Below are positions 25,505-34,837 of a stretch of 64,000 bases of DNA, one piece after another; position 1 is the first letter of the stretch, and the number at the start of each line of letters is the position of its first letter. Source of the stretch: Kitasatospora sp. GP82 (lineage in GTDB: Bacteria > Actinomycetota > Actinomycetes > Streptomycetales > Streptomycetaceae); contig NZ_JARZAJ010000003.1 in NCBI RefSeq assembly GCF_029892105.1, forward strand, positions 248,001-312,000, read 5' to 3'. The translations under genes and the position numbers were made by a program. The notes under the pieces were generated by a model that worked only from the letters and a program-made list of their open reading frames with translations, had not been told where the DNA came from and ran no database searches.

Positions 25505-28500
25505 ATGGCGGATGACCTCCGGTTTTCGATACTGGGTCTGATGCGGGCCCATCGGGGGTCCACCTCGCTCAGAGTAGGCAGTCCACAACAGCAGGCGATG
25601 CTGGCGGTGCTCCTGCTGCGCCCCGGCCGGTCCGCCCGCGCGACCGATCTGATCGACGCCCTGTGGGGCGAGGAGCCGCCCAGCGCGGCGATGACCACCG
25701 TGCGGACGTACGCCTGGCGCTGGCGGAAGATCCTGGAGGACGACCGCAAGGGACCTCATGTACTGGTCTCGGTCGGCGACGGCTACCGGCTGATCCTGCC
25801 CAAGGACGCGGTGGACACCGCCCAGGCCGAGGAGTTGGCCGCGCAGGCCGAGCGGACGGCGGCCTCCGGCCGGCCCGAGCAGGCCCGCGACCTGCTAAAC
25901 GAGGCCCTGGACCTCTGGCAGGGCGAACCGCTGGCAGGCATCCCGGGGCCGTTCGCCGAACGTCAGCGCCAGCGGCTCGACGAGCTCCGCCTGGCGCTGC
26001 TGGAGGAACGGATCTCGCTGGACCTGACGCTGGGCCGGTTCGCCCGCTGCATACCGGAGTTGACCGCGCTCACCACCGAGTACCCGCTACACGAGAAGTC
26101 GTACGGCCTGCTGATGCGGGCGCTGTACCAGGCGGGCCGGCAGGCGGATGCGCTCGCGGTGTTCCGTGGTGCGCGGCAGCTGTTCCTGGACGAGCTGGGC
26201 GTCGGGCCGAGCCTGGAGCTGGAGACCCTGCACCGCCGCATCCTGGAGGGCGACCCGGCCCTCGCGCCCACGGCCGTGCCGCTCAGGTCCGTCGAGGCCG
26301 CCCGCCCCGCCGAGACCGCCCGCCGGGTGGAACCCGTCCGGCCCGCGCAGAGCGTCCAGCCGCCCGGGCGGACCCACGACGCCACAGAGACCGAGCGGAA
26401 CGAGCGGAGCGAGCAGGAGGACGGCGGGGCACCCGAGTCCGAAAGGGCGGAGCAGGACCGTTCCGAATCGCCCGAGCTCGCCCCGCCACCGACGGCGGCC
26501 AAGCCGCGCCCGGCGGCCCCCACCCCGCCACGCCCCGCCCAACTCCCGCCCGACGCCTCCGACTTCACCGGCCGCGAACCGCTGGTGGACACCCTTCGCA
26601 CCGCCCTGGGTGCGACCTCGCACCAAGCCCTGGTGATCGCGACGGTGGTCGGAATGGGCGGTGTCGGCAAGACCGCGCTCGCGCTGCACGTCGCGCACCG
26701 GGTACGGGAGTCCTTCCCCGACGGCCAGCTCTATGCGGACCTGCGCGGCAGCGACGCGGCCCCGGCCGACCCCGAGGTGGTCCTGGCGGGATTCCTCGCC
26801 GCTCTCGGCGTCCCGGCGGAGGGCGTCCCCGACGGCCTCGACACCAGGTCGGCCCTGTTCCGGTCCATGGTCGACGGCCGGCGGCTGCTGCTCGTCCTCG
26901 ACAACGCCAAGGACACCGCGCAGATCAGGCCGCTGCTCCCCGGTGCGGTGGGCTGCGCCGTCCTGACCACCAGCCGCACCAGGCTCTCCGGTCTGCCCGC
27001 CACCGTCCAGGCCGACCTGGGTGTCTTCCAGCCCGCCGAGGCACTGGGGCTGCTGGGCCGCACCATCGGCCCGCAGCGACTGGCGGAGGAGCGGGAAGCC
27101 GCCCTCGAACTAATGGTGGCCTGCGGCTATCTGCCGCTGGCCGTCCGGATCGTCGCCGCCCGGCTGGCCGCCCGCCCGGCCTGGACGGTCCGGACGCTGA
27201 GCAAGCGGCTCGCGGTCGAGCGGCGGCGGATCGACGAGCTGCGGATCGGCGACCTCGCGGTGGAGCCCGCCTTCGAACTGAGCTACCGCCAGCTGACCCA
27301 GGAACAGGCCCGCGCTTTTCGGCTGGTCGCCACGGTGGACGGCCCCGACATCGGGTTGCCCGCGGCGGCCGCGTTACTGGCCATGGACGAGTACGACGCC
27401 GAGGACCTGCTGGAGTCCCTGGTCGATGTCGCCATGGTGGAATCGCCGTTCCCCGGGCGCTACCGCTACCACGATCTGCTCCGCGCCTTCGCCCGGCGCT
27501 GTCAGGCAGGTTCCCCGCCACGGGGGCCCGGGGCCGACCGCCCGGCCGGCGAGGCCGTCGCCGCCCGGGACCGGCTGCTGGACCACCTGCTCGCCACGGC
27601 GTGTACGGCCTTCCAGCACCTGGTGCCCGGCGACCCGGCAGCCGGTGCGCTCGGCCCGGCCCGCTCCCCGGGCCTGAACCTGGTAAGCCCCGACGCCGCC
27701 AACGCATGGGCCACGGCCGAGACCTCCGGCGCGGTCGCGCTGGCCGCCCAGGTCGCCGAGTGGGCGAAGGCCTGCCCTCAGCCGGCGCGGCCGGGCGAGG
27801 CCGCAGAGCCGCGGGACGACGCCGCCGCGCTGTGCCCCGACCGGCAGGCCCTGCGCTACGCGATCGACCTGCTCATCGCGCTCACACCGTTCGGACTTGC
27901 CCCGCTGAACCGCCAGTTCGCCTCGGCGGCACGTTCACTGGTGGAGGCTTCGATCCGGCACCGCGATCGCAGAGCCGAGGGCCGGGCCCACTTCCTGCGC
28001 GGCAACATCGCGCTGGCCGCCACCGTACTGGACGAGGCCGAGGCCGAGGCCAGGCTCGCCGTCGCCGCCTGCCGCGAGACCAGGGACACCGTCATCCTCC
28101 GTCAGGCGCTCAACGACCTGGGGCTGATCTGCCAGTTCCTCAGCCGCTACGACGAAGCGGTGGACCACTACGACGAGGCCCTCTCGCTCGCCCGCGAGCT
28201 GGGTCACCGCTCGGGCGCGCTGGTGACGACGGTCAACTCCGCCCTGGCCCGGGTCCGCAGCGGCCGAGCCGCCGAGGCGGTCTCGATCTGCCACGGCGTT
28301 CTGGTGGAGCTGAGAGCCCGTCAGGACGACCCCGGACGCGCCTACACGCTGTACGTGCTCGGTCTTGCCCTGCATTTCCTCGACCGGCACGAGGAGGCGG
28401 TGACCTGGTTCGGCGAGTGCCTGACGGTGTCGACCGCTGCCGGGCTGCGCGGGCGCGCCGCGCAGACGCGCTACCGTCTGGCCGACAGTCTGCGCGCCCT

Positions 28501-28750
28501 CGGCCAGACCGACAGTGCTCTGGAGCATGCCGAGCAGGCGCTGCTGCTGTGCGAGGAGATCGGTGCCGAACGCGACCAGGGCCAGGCCCTGGTGGTACTG
28601 GGCCGCTCCCTCGCCGATGCCGGCCGGGCCGCCGAGGCCCACGCCCGGCTCCTCCAGGCCCACGCGCTCCTCACCCGCCTGGGACTTCCGGAGGCCCAGG
28701 AGGTGGCCGCACTGGTGGACGGGGCGGCCGTCGGCCTCGTCCAGCCCTGA
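25505..28750 (+). CDS. AfsR/SARP-type STAND transcriptional regulator
   Basis: A 1081-residue regulator. Domains in order: OmpR-like winged helix (about 1-95, [20 protein letters not shown]), bacterial transcriptional activation domain (about 100-245), an Ala/Pro/Glu-rich linker (260-355), an NB-ARC/STAND ATPase with Walker [10 protein letters not shown] at 384-392 and LLLVLDNAK, and C-terminal TPR repeats (from about 800). This is the full AfsR architecture. The ATG at 25505 follows GGGTGGGG; an upstream in-frame GTG is less likely. Such proteins activate antibiotic clusters, with nucleotide and TPR-ligand control. Its target is not visible. Confidence 0.92.
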   Translation: MADDLRFSILGLMRAHRGSTSLRVGSPQQQAMLAVLLLRPGRSARATDLIDALWGEEPPSAAMTTVRTYAWRWRKILEDDRKGPHVLVSVGDGYRLILPKDAVDTAQAEELAAQAERTAASGRPEQARDLLNEALDLWQGEPLAGIPGPFAERQRQRLDELRLALLEERISLDLTLGRFARCIPELTALTTEYPLHEKSYGLLMRALYQAGRQADALAVFRGARQLFLDELGVGPSLELETLHRRILEGDPALAPTAVPLRSVEAARPAETARRVEPVRPAQSVQPPGRTHDATETERNERSEQEDGGAPESERAEQDRSESPELAPPPTAAKPRPAAPTPPRPAQLPPDASDFTGREPLVDTLRTALGATSHQALVIATVVGMGGVGKTALALHVAHRVRESFPDGQLYADLRGSDAAPADPEVVLAGFLAALGVPAEGVPDGLDTRSALFRSMVDGRRLLLVLDNAKDTAQIRPLLPGAVGCAVLTTSRTRLSGLPATVQADLGVFQPAEALGLLGRTIGPQRLAEEREAALELMVACGYLPLAVRIVAARLAARPAWTVRTLSKRLAVERRRIDELRIGDLAVEPAFELSYRQLTQEQARAFRLVATVDGPDIGLPAAAALLAMDEYDAEDLLESLVDVAMVESPFPGRYRYHDLLRAFARRCQAGSPPRGPGADRPAGEAVAARDRLLDHLLATACTAFQHLVPGDPAAGALGPARSPGLNLVSPDAANAWATAETSGAVALAAQVAEWAKACPQPARPGEAAEPRDDAAALCPDRQALRYAIDLLIALTPFGLAPLNRQFASAARSLVEASIRHRDRRAEGRAHFLRGNIALAATVLDEAEAEARLAVAACRETRDTVILRQALNDLGLICQFLSRYDEAVDHYDEALSLARELGHRSGALVTTVNSALARVRSGRAAEAVSICHGVLVELRARQDDPGRAYTLYVLGLALHFLDRHEEAVTWFGECLTVSTAAGLRGRAAQTRYRLADSLRALGQTDSALEHAEQALLLCEEIGAERDQGQALVVLGRSLADAGRAAEAHARLLQAHALLTRLGLPEAQEVAALVDGAAVGLVQP

Positions 28751-28778
28751 CCGGGCGGGTGCCCGCCAGGGCGGGGCG

Positions 28779-28985
28779 TCACGAACCGGTGCTGTTCCAG
28801 TCCAGGTTGATCTGGTCGCCCGCGCCGAGGGGACCCCGGGCCGAGACGACCGACTTGCCGTGGTCCCCGGCCACCACCGAACCTGCCGCCACCGCGCCGG
28901 CCACCCCGCCCAGCGCCACCGTCAGAGCGATGCCCGCGGCGGCGGTCCGGAGACGGGTGGCCTGGTAGTTCGCACGGTTCGTCAT
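28779..28985 (-). CDS. Small secreted peptide convergent with the AfsR-type gene
   Basis: A 68-residue ORF with GGGAG 8 bases before its ATG. It has a Sec-like signal (MTNRANYQATRLRTAAAGIA, then a hydrophobic core and SVVAGD near cleavage) and a short mature part ending GDQINLDWNSTGS. The tail faces the stop of the STAND regulator 28 bases away. TPR-containing regulators elsewhere sense peptides, so a signalling role is possible but unproven. Confidence 0.65.
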   Translation of the reverse strand: MTNRANYQATRLRTAAAGIALTVALGGVAGAVAAGSVVAGDHGKSVVSARGPLGAGDQINLDWNSTGS

Positions 28986-29139
28986 GAGAGGTACTCCCTG
29001 GTGCAGTTACGAGAGCGTTCCTTCGCTCTTCGGTGGCACCAGTCTGGCGAGAAGCTGTCAACACTAAATCAACTCGGAAGCACCACGACCGGAACATCCT
29101 GTTGAACCAACCGTCGATCCGCCCCCACCACCGCCGTGA

Positions 29140-29967
29140 TCAGGCACGATCCCGGATCTCCAGGGTGCAGCACTTCACACTGCCGCCGCCCTTGAGCAGC
29201 TCGGACAGGTCCAGACCGATCGGTTGGAAGCCTCGCTCGCGCAACCTGGCCATCACACCGGTGGCGGCTTCGGGCAGGACTACGTGGAGTCCGTCGCTGA
29301 CCGCGTTCAGCCCGAACACCTCGGCGTCCGCCTCGCTCACCAGGACAGCGTCGGGGAAGAGCCGCCGCAGGACCGCCCGGCTGCCGGGCGAGAAGGCGTC
29401 CGGGTAGTACATGATCTCGTCGCCGTCCAGCACGGTCAGCGCGGTGTCGAGGTGGTAGAAGCGCGGGTCCACCAGTTCCAGACCGACCACCGGGCGGCCG
29501 AAGAACTCCTGGGCCTCGGCGTGCCCTTCACCGACGCTGCGGAAGCCCCGGCCGGCCAGGACGCAGGTCTCGGTGAGCAGGAAGTCCCCCTCGCCCTCGT
29601 TCACATGCACCGGCTCGTGGTCCGTGAAGCCCCGGGCGCGGAACCACTCCAGGTAGGCGGGGCCTTCGGCGGCCCGCTCCGCGTTGCGGAATCTGGCGCC
29701 GAGCACCTTGCCGTCCACCACGGTGGCGCCGTTGGCGGCGTACACCATGTCGGGCAGGCCGGGCAGCGGGTCGATGAGCTCGACCTGGTGACCCAACTCC
29801 TGATGCAGGGCGCGAAGTTGCTCCCACTGGGCGATGGCCAGCTCGACGTCCACCGGTTTCGCGGGATCCATCCAGGGGTTGATCGAGTACGTCACCTCGA
29901 AGTAGGTCGGACGGCACATCAGATAGCGGCGGGTACGGGGGATGCGGACCTGCGTGGGCCGGCTCAT
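29140..29967 (-). CDS. Dimethylargininase / arginine-modifying hydrolase
   Basis: A 275-residue guanidino-group hydrolase. Family features are LMCRPTYFEVTYSINPWM, the substrate Glu-rich VNEGEGDFLLTETCVLAG, the catalytic His in RFYHLDTALTVL and Cys266/267 in GGSVKCCTLEI. Members release citrulline from N-methylated arginine or arginine-like substrates. The ATG at 29967 has GGGAG five bases upstream. It is chemically related to the agmatine deiminase 24 kb away but is not linked to it. DDAH is the best call; ornithine-forming relatives are possible. Confidence 0.82.
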   Translation of the reverse strand: MSRPTQVRIPRTRRYLMCRPTYFEVTYSINPWMDPAKPVDVELAIAQWEQLRALHQELGHQVELIDPLPGLPDMVYAANGATVVDGKVLGARFRNAERAAEGPAYLEWFRARGFTDHEPVHVNEGEGDFLLTETCVLAGRGFRSVGEGHAEAQEFFGRPVVGLELVDPRFYHLDTALTVLDGDEIMYYPDAFSPGSRAVLRRLFPDAVLVSEADAEVFGLNAVSDGLHVVLPEAATGVMARLRERGFQPIGLDLSELLKGGGSVKCCTLEIRDRA

Positions 29968-30039
29968 CGGAACTCCCGGGGTCGAGGACGGCCGGGGACG
30001 ACCCCGGCACGTCGTGTGGTTGCCTGTCGGAAAGGTGGT

Positions 30040-30708
30040 TCAGGCGCGCTGCGGGAAGTTGCGCAGCGCACGGATCGGGCTGGCCAACAGCAGCAGACCG
30101 GCGCAGAGCAGGACGCCGGACATGATCCAGATCGTGTCCCGGCTGCCCAGTGTCTGCCCCAGGTAGCCGCCCAGCAGGGCGCCGATCGGTATCGCGCTGT
30201 AGTTGACGGTGGAGGCGCTCGCCCGGATCCGGCCGATCAGCTCCGGCGGACAGTAACTCTGGTAGAAGCTGCCGGAGATGACGTTGCCCGCCACCACGCC
30301 GCAGACCGCGACGGCCCAGCCCACCACGCTCACGGCGAGCGGCAGGCGCTGGCCGGCGAGCGGCAGCAGGAGGATGAACGGCGCGACGACCAGTTCGCAG
30401 AGCAGCATCAACGCGAGATCACTGACGAGCATCACCGTCCGGCGCGGCCAGCGGTCCACCCAGGCTCCGGCGGGCGGGCCGATGAACAGCCACGGCAGCC
30501 AGGTCACGGCTGTCAGCACACCCATCATCACCGGGCTCGCCTTCAGTACGACCACGGCCACCAGGGAGAGCGAGACGCCGCCGACCGCCGTCCCCAGGCC
30601 ACTGGTCGTCTCTCCGATCCAGAGTCTGCGGAAGTCGGCCTCCGCCCACAGTCCCCATCGGCCGCGCCTCTTCTCCGTTACGGCCGGCTCCACGGAAACC
30701 TGGACCAT
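30040..30708 (-). pseudogene. MFS transporter with an in-frame central deletion
   Basis: A 222-residue reading that starts like a normal MFS_3-type exporter (FRRLWIGETTSGLGTAVGGV, motif A as GAWVDRWPRRTVMLVSD) and ends like one (CPPELIGRIRASASTVNYSA, GALLGGYLGQTLGSR). Roughly 200 residues between TM3 and the late TM helices are missing, with the junction near 30396 and the frame kept. A normal member has about 420 residues and twelve TM segments. Its ATG follows the NRPS thioesterase stop by one base, so it belonged to the same decayed cluster as the exporter. Confidence 0.75.
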
Positions 30709-30709
30709 C

Positions 30710-31679
<970 letters not shown>

Positions 31680-31687
31680 TCAGCTGG

Positions 31688-32119
31688 TCACCGCCTCGCG
31701 CAGGGGGTTCGGCTGTAGGGGAGGCAGTACGAGACCGGTCCGCCCTCGGTCGCGTCGAGACCGGCGGCGAGCAGGGCCTGGAAGATCCTCTCCGGGCGGG
31801 CCGCGCCGTGCCTGACCTGGACGGGGAAGTCGCCGTCGGCGACCGGGTGCAGCACCGAGCGGGTGACCTCCGGTTCGTAGCAGGCGATCGGATAGCCGTT
31901 GAGGTCGACGCCCTCGGCGATCGCCCGCCGGGCGGCGGCCAGCTCGCCGGTCCTGGTGTAGCTGTCCAGGGTGATCGTGCCGACCGTGGTGGCGGCGGCG
32001 TTCCTGGTGGCGAGCAGACCCTCGCGCATCCGGGCGGGCCGGCTCATCCCCATCCTGGGCTGCACCACCAGCGCACCCGCCGCCTGGGCGCACCCGACGA
32101 AGCGTCCGAACGCCGTCAT
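31688..32119 (-). pseudogene. Methylaspartate mutase large-subunit fragment
   Basis: The first 143 residues of a glutamate/methylaspartate mutase epsilon-type chain: GALVVQPRMGMSRPARMREG, AATTVGTITLDSYTR, DLNGYPIACYEPEV and GLDATEGGPVSYCLPYSRTP. A one-base loss in a C run near 31705 shifts the frame (the other frame reads PLREAVTS), and homology then ends near 31680 where NRPS sequence begins. About 280 residues are missing. The ATG overlaps the stop of the small subunit, so the two were coupled. With it, the enzyme would have made 3-methylaspartate for a peptide product. Confidence 0.8.
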
Positions 32120-32559
32120 CCCAGCGCTCCCACCGACAGCGCGTCAACGTACGAGCGGAAGGCGTCCACCGAGGTGCCGTCCTCGAAGACCCGGTCGTAG
32201 CCGGCCGCGAGCAGCGCCTCGGTCCTGGCGCTGTCCCCCGGCCCCGCGATGCCGAGCTTCCCCCCGATCACGATCGGCGTCCCCAGCAGCTCCGGACAGG
32301 ACCGGAGGCCGGCGACGACCCTGAGACCGTCGTTGAAGCCATGGCCGTTGACACTGCTGAGCACGATCAGGTCCGGCTCCTGGCGCCTGCACTCAGCGAC
32401 CAGGAAATCGTCCGGGACACAGGCCCCGAGGTTCGTCACCCGGTGGCCGAGCTCTTCGAGCAGCAGCTCCAGAAATATCAGATTCCAGGTGTACGAATCC
32501 GATGCCACAGTCGTCAGGATGACATTCAGACCGGCCTGATCGGCCTTTCTTCGCTCCAC
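32116..32559 (-). CDS. Methylaspartate mutase small (cobalamin) subunit, altered ligand motif
   Basis: A 147-residue B12-binding-fold protein: NVILTTVASDSYTWNLIFLE, HRVTNLGACVPDDFLVAECR, LIVLSSVNGHGFNDGL and TPIVIGGKLGIAGPG. The cobalamin motif DxHxxG, whose His ligates cobalt, reads DSYTWN, so the His is Tyr. GTG start at 32559 with GAGGAA upstream. The stop overlaps the start of the truncated large subunit. The rest is intact, but with partner and His lost it is probably non-functional as a mutase. Confidence 0.75.
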   Translation of the reverse strand: MERRKADQAGLNVILTTVASDSYTWNLIFLELLLEELGHRVTNLGACVPDDFLVAECRRQEPDLIVLSSVNGHGFNDGLRVVAGLRSCPELLGTPIVIGGKLGIAGPGDSARTEALLAAGYDRVFEDGTSVDAFRSYVDALSVGALG

Positions 32560-32683
32560 GGCAATTCCTCGTCGATAGAATGCGAGATTTGTCCACCAGC
32601 CCTATCGAAAGGATGTTTTCCGAGCGCTCGGTGGACCGGCAGCTCGTCCGGCAGTAAGTCGGCAGTCTTCGCGCCGGCGCCGG

Positions 32684-33085
32684 TCAGCCCGCCAGCGCCT
32701 CCAGGGCAGGGAGCGGCTCCGAGCGGGTCCCGGGCACCAGCAGCCAGCGGTCGCGGTCCTCGCGGCACAGCACCCGGAACAGGTTCAGCACGGAGAACCG
32801 GACGCCGTCCCTGCCGGGCACGGCGCGGATCAGGCCGCGCGAGAGCAGCTCGTGCACCACTCGCAGGCACTCCTGCGGCGACCGGCCGCTGAGCGTGACC
32901 GCCTCCTCCACCGACCAGGGCCGCTCCCCGTCCGCCAGCAGCCCCAGCAGCGCCCGTTGACGCGGGGTCAGCATCACGAGCGCGCCGCTGAGCGCATCAC
33001 GGACGTCCCCGCGCTCGAAGTACGTCACCGGCGGCGCCGACAGCATGAACGCACCGCCCGAGAGCCTGCCTCGGACGCTGTACAC
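32684..33085 (-). CDS. Winged-helix-like protein, probable C-terminal part of a broken regulator
   Basis: A 133-residue open frame with strong coding bias from residue 14 (MLSAPPVTYFERGDVRDALS). It contains MLTPRQRALLGLLADGERPW and a helical segment ECLRVVHELLSRGLIRAVPG that look like a winged helix. It overlaps the end of an XRE-type N-terminal frame with a one-base-type frame change around 33075. It may be an independent gene starting at 33046, or the remainder of a frameshifted XRE protein. It sits upstream of the mutase remnant and probably once regulated that cluster. Confidence 0.45.
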   Translation of the reverse strand: MYSVRGRLSGGAFMLSAPPVTYFERGDVRDALSGALVMLTPRQRALLGLLADGERPWSVEEAVTLSGRSPQECLRVVHELLSRGLIRAVPGRDGVRFSVLNLFRVLCREDRDRWLLVPGTRSEPLPALEALAG

Positions 33086-33221
33086 GCCCGGTCTCCATAT
33101 CGCGGATCGCCCGCACGCTCAACGTCGCGTGGTCGGCCAGGCCCTGCTGGGTCAGCCCGACCTGCTCCCGCCTGACCTTGAGCACCTCACCGAAGCTCGA
33201 CACCGACTGACCGCCTTCCAT
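32997..33221 (-). pseudogene. XRE-family helix-turn-helix N-terminus
   Basis: From an ATG at 33221 with GGGGGAGAGG just upstream, the frame reads VSSFGEVLKVRREQVGLTQQ followed by DHATLSVRAIRDMETGRVQR, a standard XRE helix-turn-helix like that at the front of SARP/NB-ARC regulators. After about residue 50 coding bias leaves this frame and continues in the overlapping one. Only the DNA-binding domain remains, so it is probably broken. Confidence 0.55.
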
Positions 33222-33595
33222 GCCTCTCCCCCACCACTTCCGCCGACAACCCGAAAGCACCGGCTCGGCCGGGACTGACAGGCTCAACCCCTGCGGCTCG
33301 CGGTCTCCCGTTCCCCCCTCTTCAGGAGCGATAGTCCACGCACCGGTTCTACGGGGGATCAACGGCCGATCACCACCGGCCCGTCGCGCCCGAGGTCGGC
33401 CGGGCAGTGCAGGACCTGCCTACTGGAAGCCCGCGGCTCGGCAGCGCTCGACCCACCGGTCGCAGTCCTCCGGAAAGTCGCCGCCCAGCGGCAGGACATC
33501 GGCGTCGCCCCGGCACCCACCCCACCACTAGGCACTCGCGGATCTCCTAAACTGCGTGGCCGGAGAGGGAAACCGACGCCAACCGGGGGATGACG
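33222..33595. other. 374-bp divergent intergenic region with a possible gene tail
   Basis: Between the XRE fragment and the hydroxyacid dehydrogenase. On the minus strand at about 33420-33515 a short frame reads DADVLPLGGDFPEDCDRWVE and ends in TAG, with good codon bias but no start; it may be the 3' tail of another lost gene. The rest appears non-coding. Confidence 0.35.
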
Positions 33596-34555
33596 ATGAA
33601 GCTCCGCTGTGCCGTGCTCGACGACTACCAGGACGTCGCGCTGTCCACCGCCGACTTCTCGCGCCTGGCCGACGCGGTGGAAGTGACGTCGTTCCAGGGG
33701 CACTTCAGCACCGAGGACGAGTTGGCCGGAGCGATCGGCGACTGCGAGATCGTCATCGCGATGAGGGAGCGCACACCGTTCACCGACCGGTTGTTCGCCC
33801 GCCTGCCCCGCCTCAGGCTTCTGATCACCTCGGGGATGCGCAACGCGTCCATCGACATCGACGCCGCCGCGCGGCACGGTGTCACGGTGTGCGGAACGGC
33901 GAGCAACTCCGAGCCGGCGGTCGAGCTCACCTGGGCGCTGATCCTCGGACTGGCCCGGCAGGTGGTCCGGGAGAGTACGGCCCTGCGCGAGGGCGGCCCC
34001 TGGCAGAGCACCGTCGGCACCGATCTGTACGGCAGCCGCCTGGGCCTGCTGGGCCTCGGCAAGATCGGCACCAAGGTCGCCCGGATCGGCCAGGCCTTCG
34101 GTATGGAGGTGACGGCCTGGAGCCAGAACCTGACCGCCGAACGTGCCGAGGCCGTGGGCGTCCGGCTCGCGTACTCCAAGGAGGAACTGCTCGAAAGCAG
34201 CGACTTCGTCTCGGTCCACCTGGTGCTCGGTGACCGGACCCGGGGGCTGGTCGGCGCGGACGAGCTGAAGCGGATGCGGCCCTCGGCCTACCTCGTCAAC
34301 ACCTCGCGCGCCGCCGTCGTGGACCAGGCGGCCCTCGCCGAGGCACTGCGCGGCGGGTGGATCGCCGGCGCCGGTGTGGACGTGTTCGAAGAGGAGCCGC
34401 TCCCGGTCGACCACGAGTTCCGCTCGCTGCCGAACCTGCTCGCCACGCCGCACCTCGGGTATGTGACCCGGCACAACTACCGCACCTACTACGACCAGGC
34501 GGTGGAGGACATCGCCGCTTTCCTGGCGGGCAGTCCGATCCGCCGCCTGGGCTGA
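33596..34555 (+). CDS. D-isomer-specific 2-hydroxyacid dehydrogenase
   Basis: A 319-residue NAD-dependent dehydrogenase of the phosphoglycerate-dehydrogenase-like family. The Rossmann motif is RLGLLGLGKIGTKVARIG near residue 147. Catalytic Arg is in NTSRAAVVDQAAL, Glu in VDVFEEEPLP, and His in ATPHLGYVT, as in D-hydroxyacid dehydrogenases. The second ATG (33596) is preferred because GGGGGA sits six bases before it, whereas it abuts the first ATG at 33590. It stands alone and divergent from the decayed cluster; the substrate is unknown. Confidence 0.85.
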   Translation: MKLRCAVLDDYQDVALSTADFSRLADAVEVTSFQGHFSTEDELAGAIGDCEIVIAMRERTPFTDRLFARLPRLRLLITSGMRNASIDIDAAARHGVTVCGTASNSEPAVELTWALILGLARQVVRESTALREGGPWQSTVGTDLYGSRLGLLGLGKIGTKVARIGQAFGMEVTAWSQNLTAERAEAVGVRLAYSKEELLESSDFVSVHLVLGDRTRGLVGADELKRMRPSAYLVNTSRAAVVDQAALAEALRGGWIAGAGVDVFEEEPLPVDHEFRSLPNLLATPHLGYVTRHNYRTYYDQAVEDIAAFLAGSPIRRLG

Positions 34556-34630
34556 GTCCTCGGCGGGGAGCCCTTGACGTCACGGCGAACTCCCGGGAAC
34601 TGTGCGGCGAACCCGCCCGACTGCTGTGGT

Positions 34631-34837
34631 GTGGAAGCGACAGAACAGGGCATCCGCCCCTCACTCGTCCTGCTGGGCTTCGCCCTGCTGCTCGTCCTCG
34701 TCTTCGTCGGCGCCTTCGCGGCCGGGCGAGCCGCCGGACCGGTCTCACCCGGCCTGGTCCCCGGCAGCGGCGGGAGTGGCCGGTCCGGTGACGAGATGCC
34801 GGGCATGGGCGGCCACGGCACGGGGGCGGGCCGGTGA
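34631..34837 (+). CDS. Small membrane protein with a Met/His tail (copper operon)
   Basis: A 68-residue protein with one TM helix ([20 protein letters not shown]) and an extracytoplasmic or cytoplasmic tail rich in Gly with metal-type residues ([12 protein letters not shown]). The GTG start at 34631 is the first that precedes the helix. Its TGA overlaps the GTG of the P-type ATPase by four bases, so it is translated with it. A copper-delivery or accessory role is inferred from context and the MPGMGGH motif. Confidence 0.65.
   Translation: MEATEQGIRPSLVLLGFALLLVLVFVGAFAAGRAAGPVSPGLVPGSGGSGRSGDEMPGMGGHGTGAGR

Noticed and set aside
25663..28968. 1101-residue overlapping frame within the AfsR-type gene
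   Set aside because: Arg/Pro/Gly-rich shadow frame with no domains; the AfsR frame has a complete domain order.
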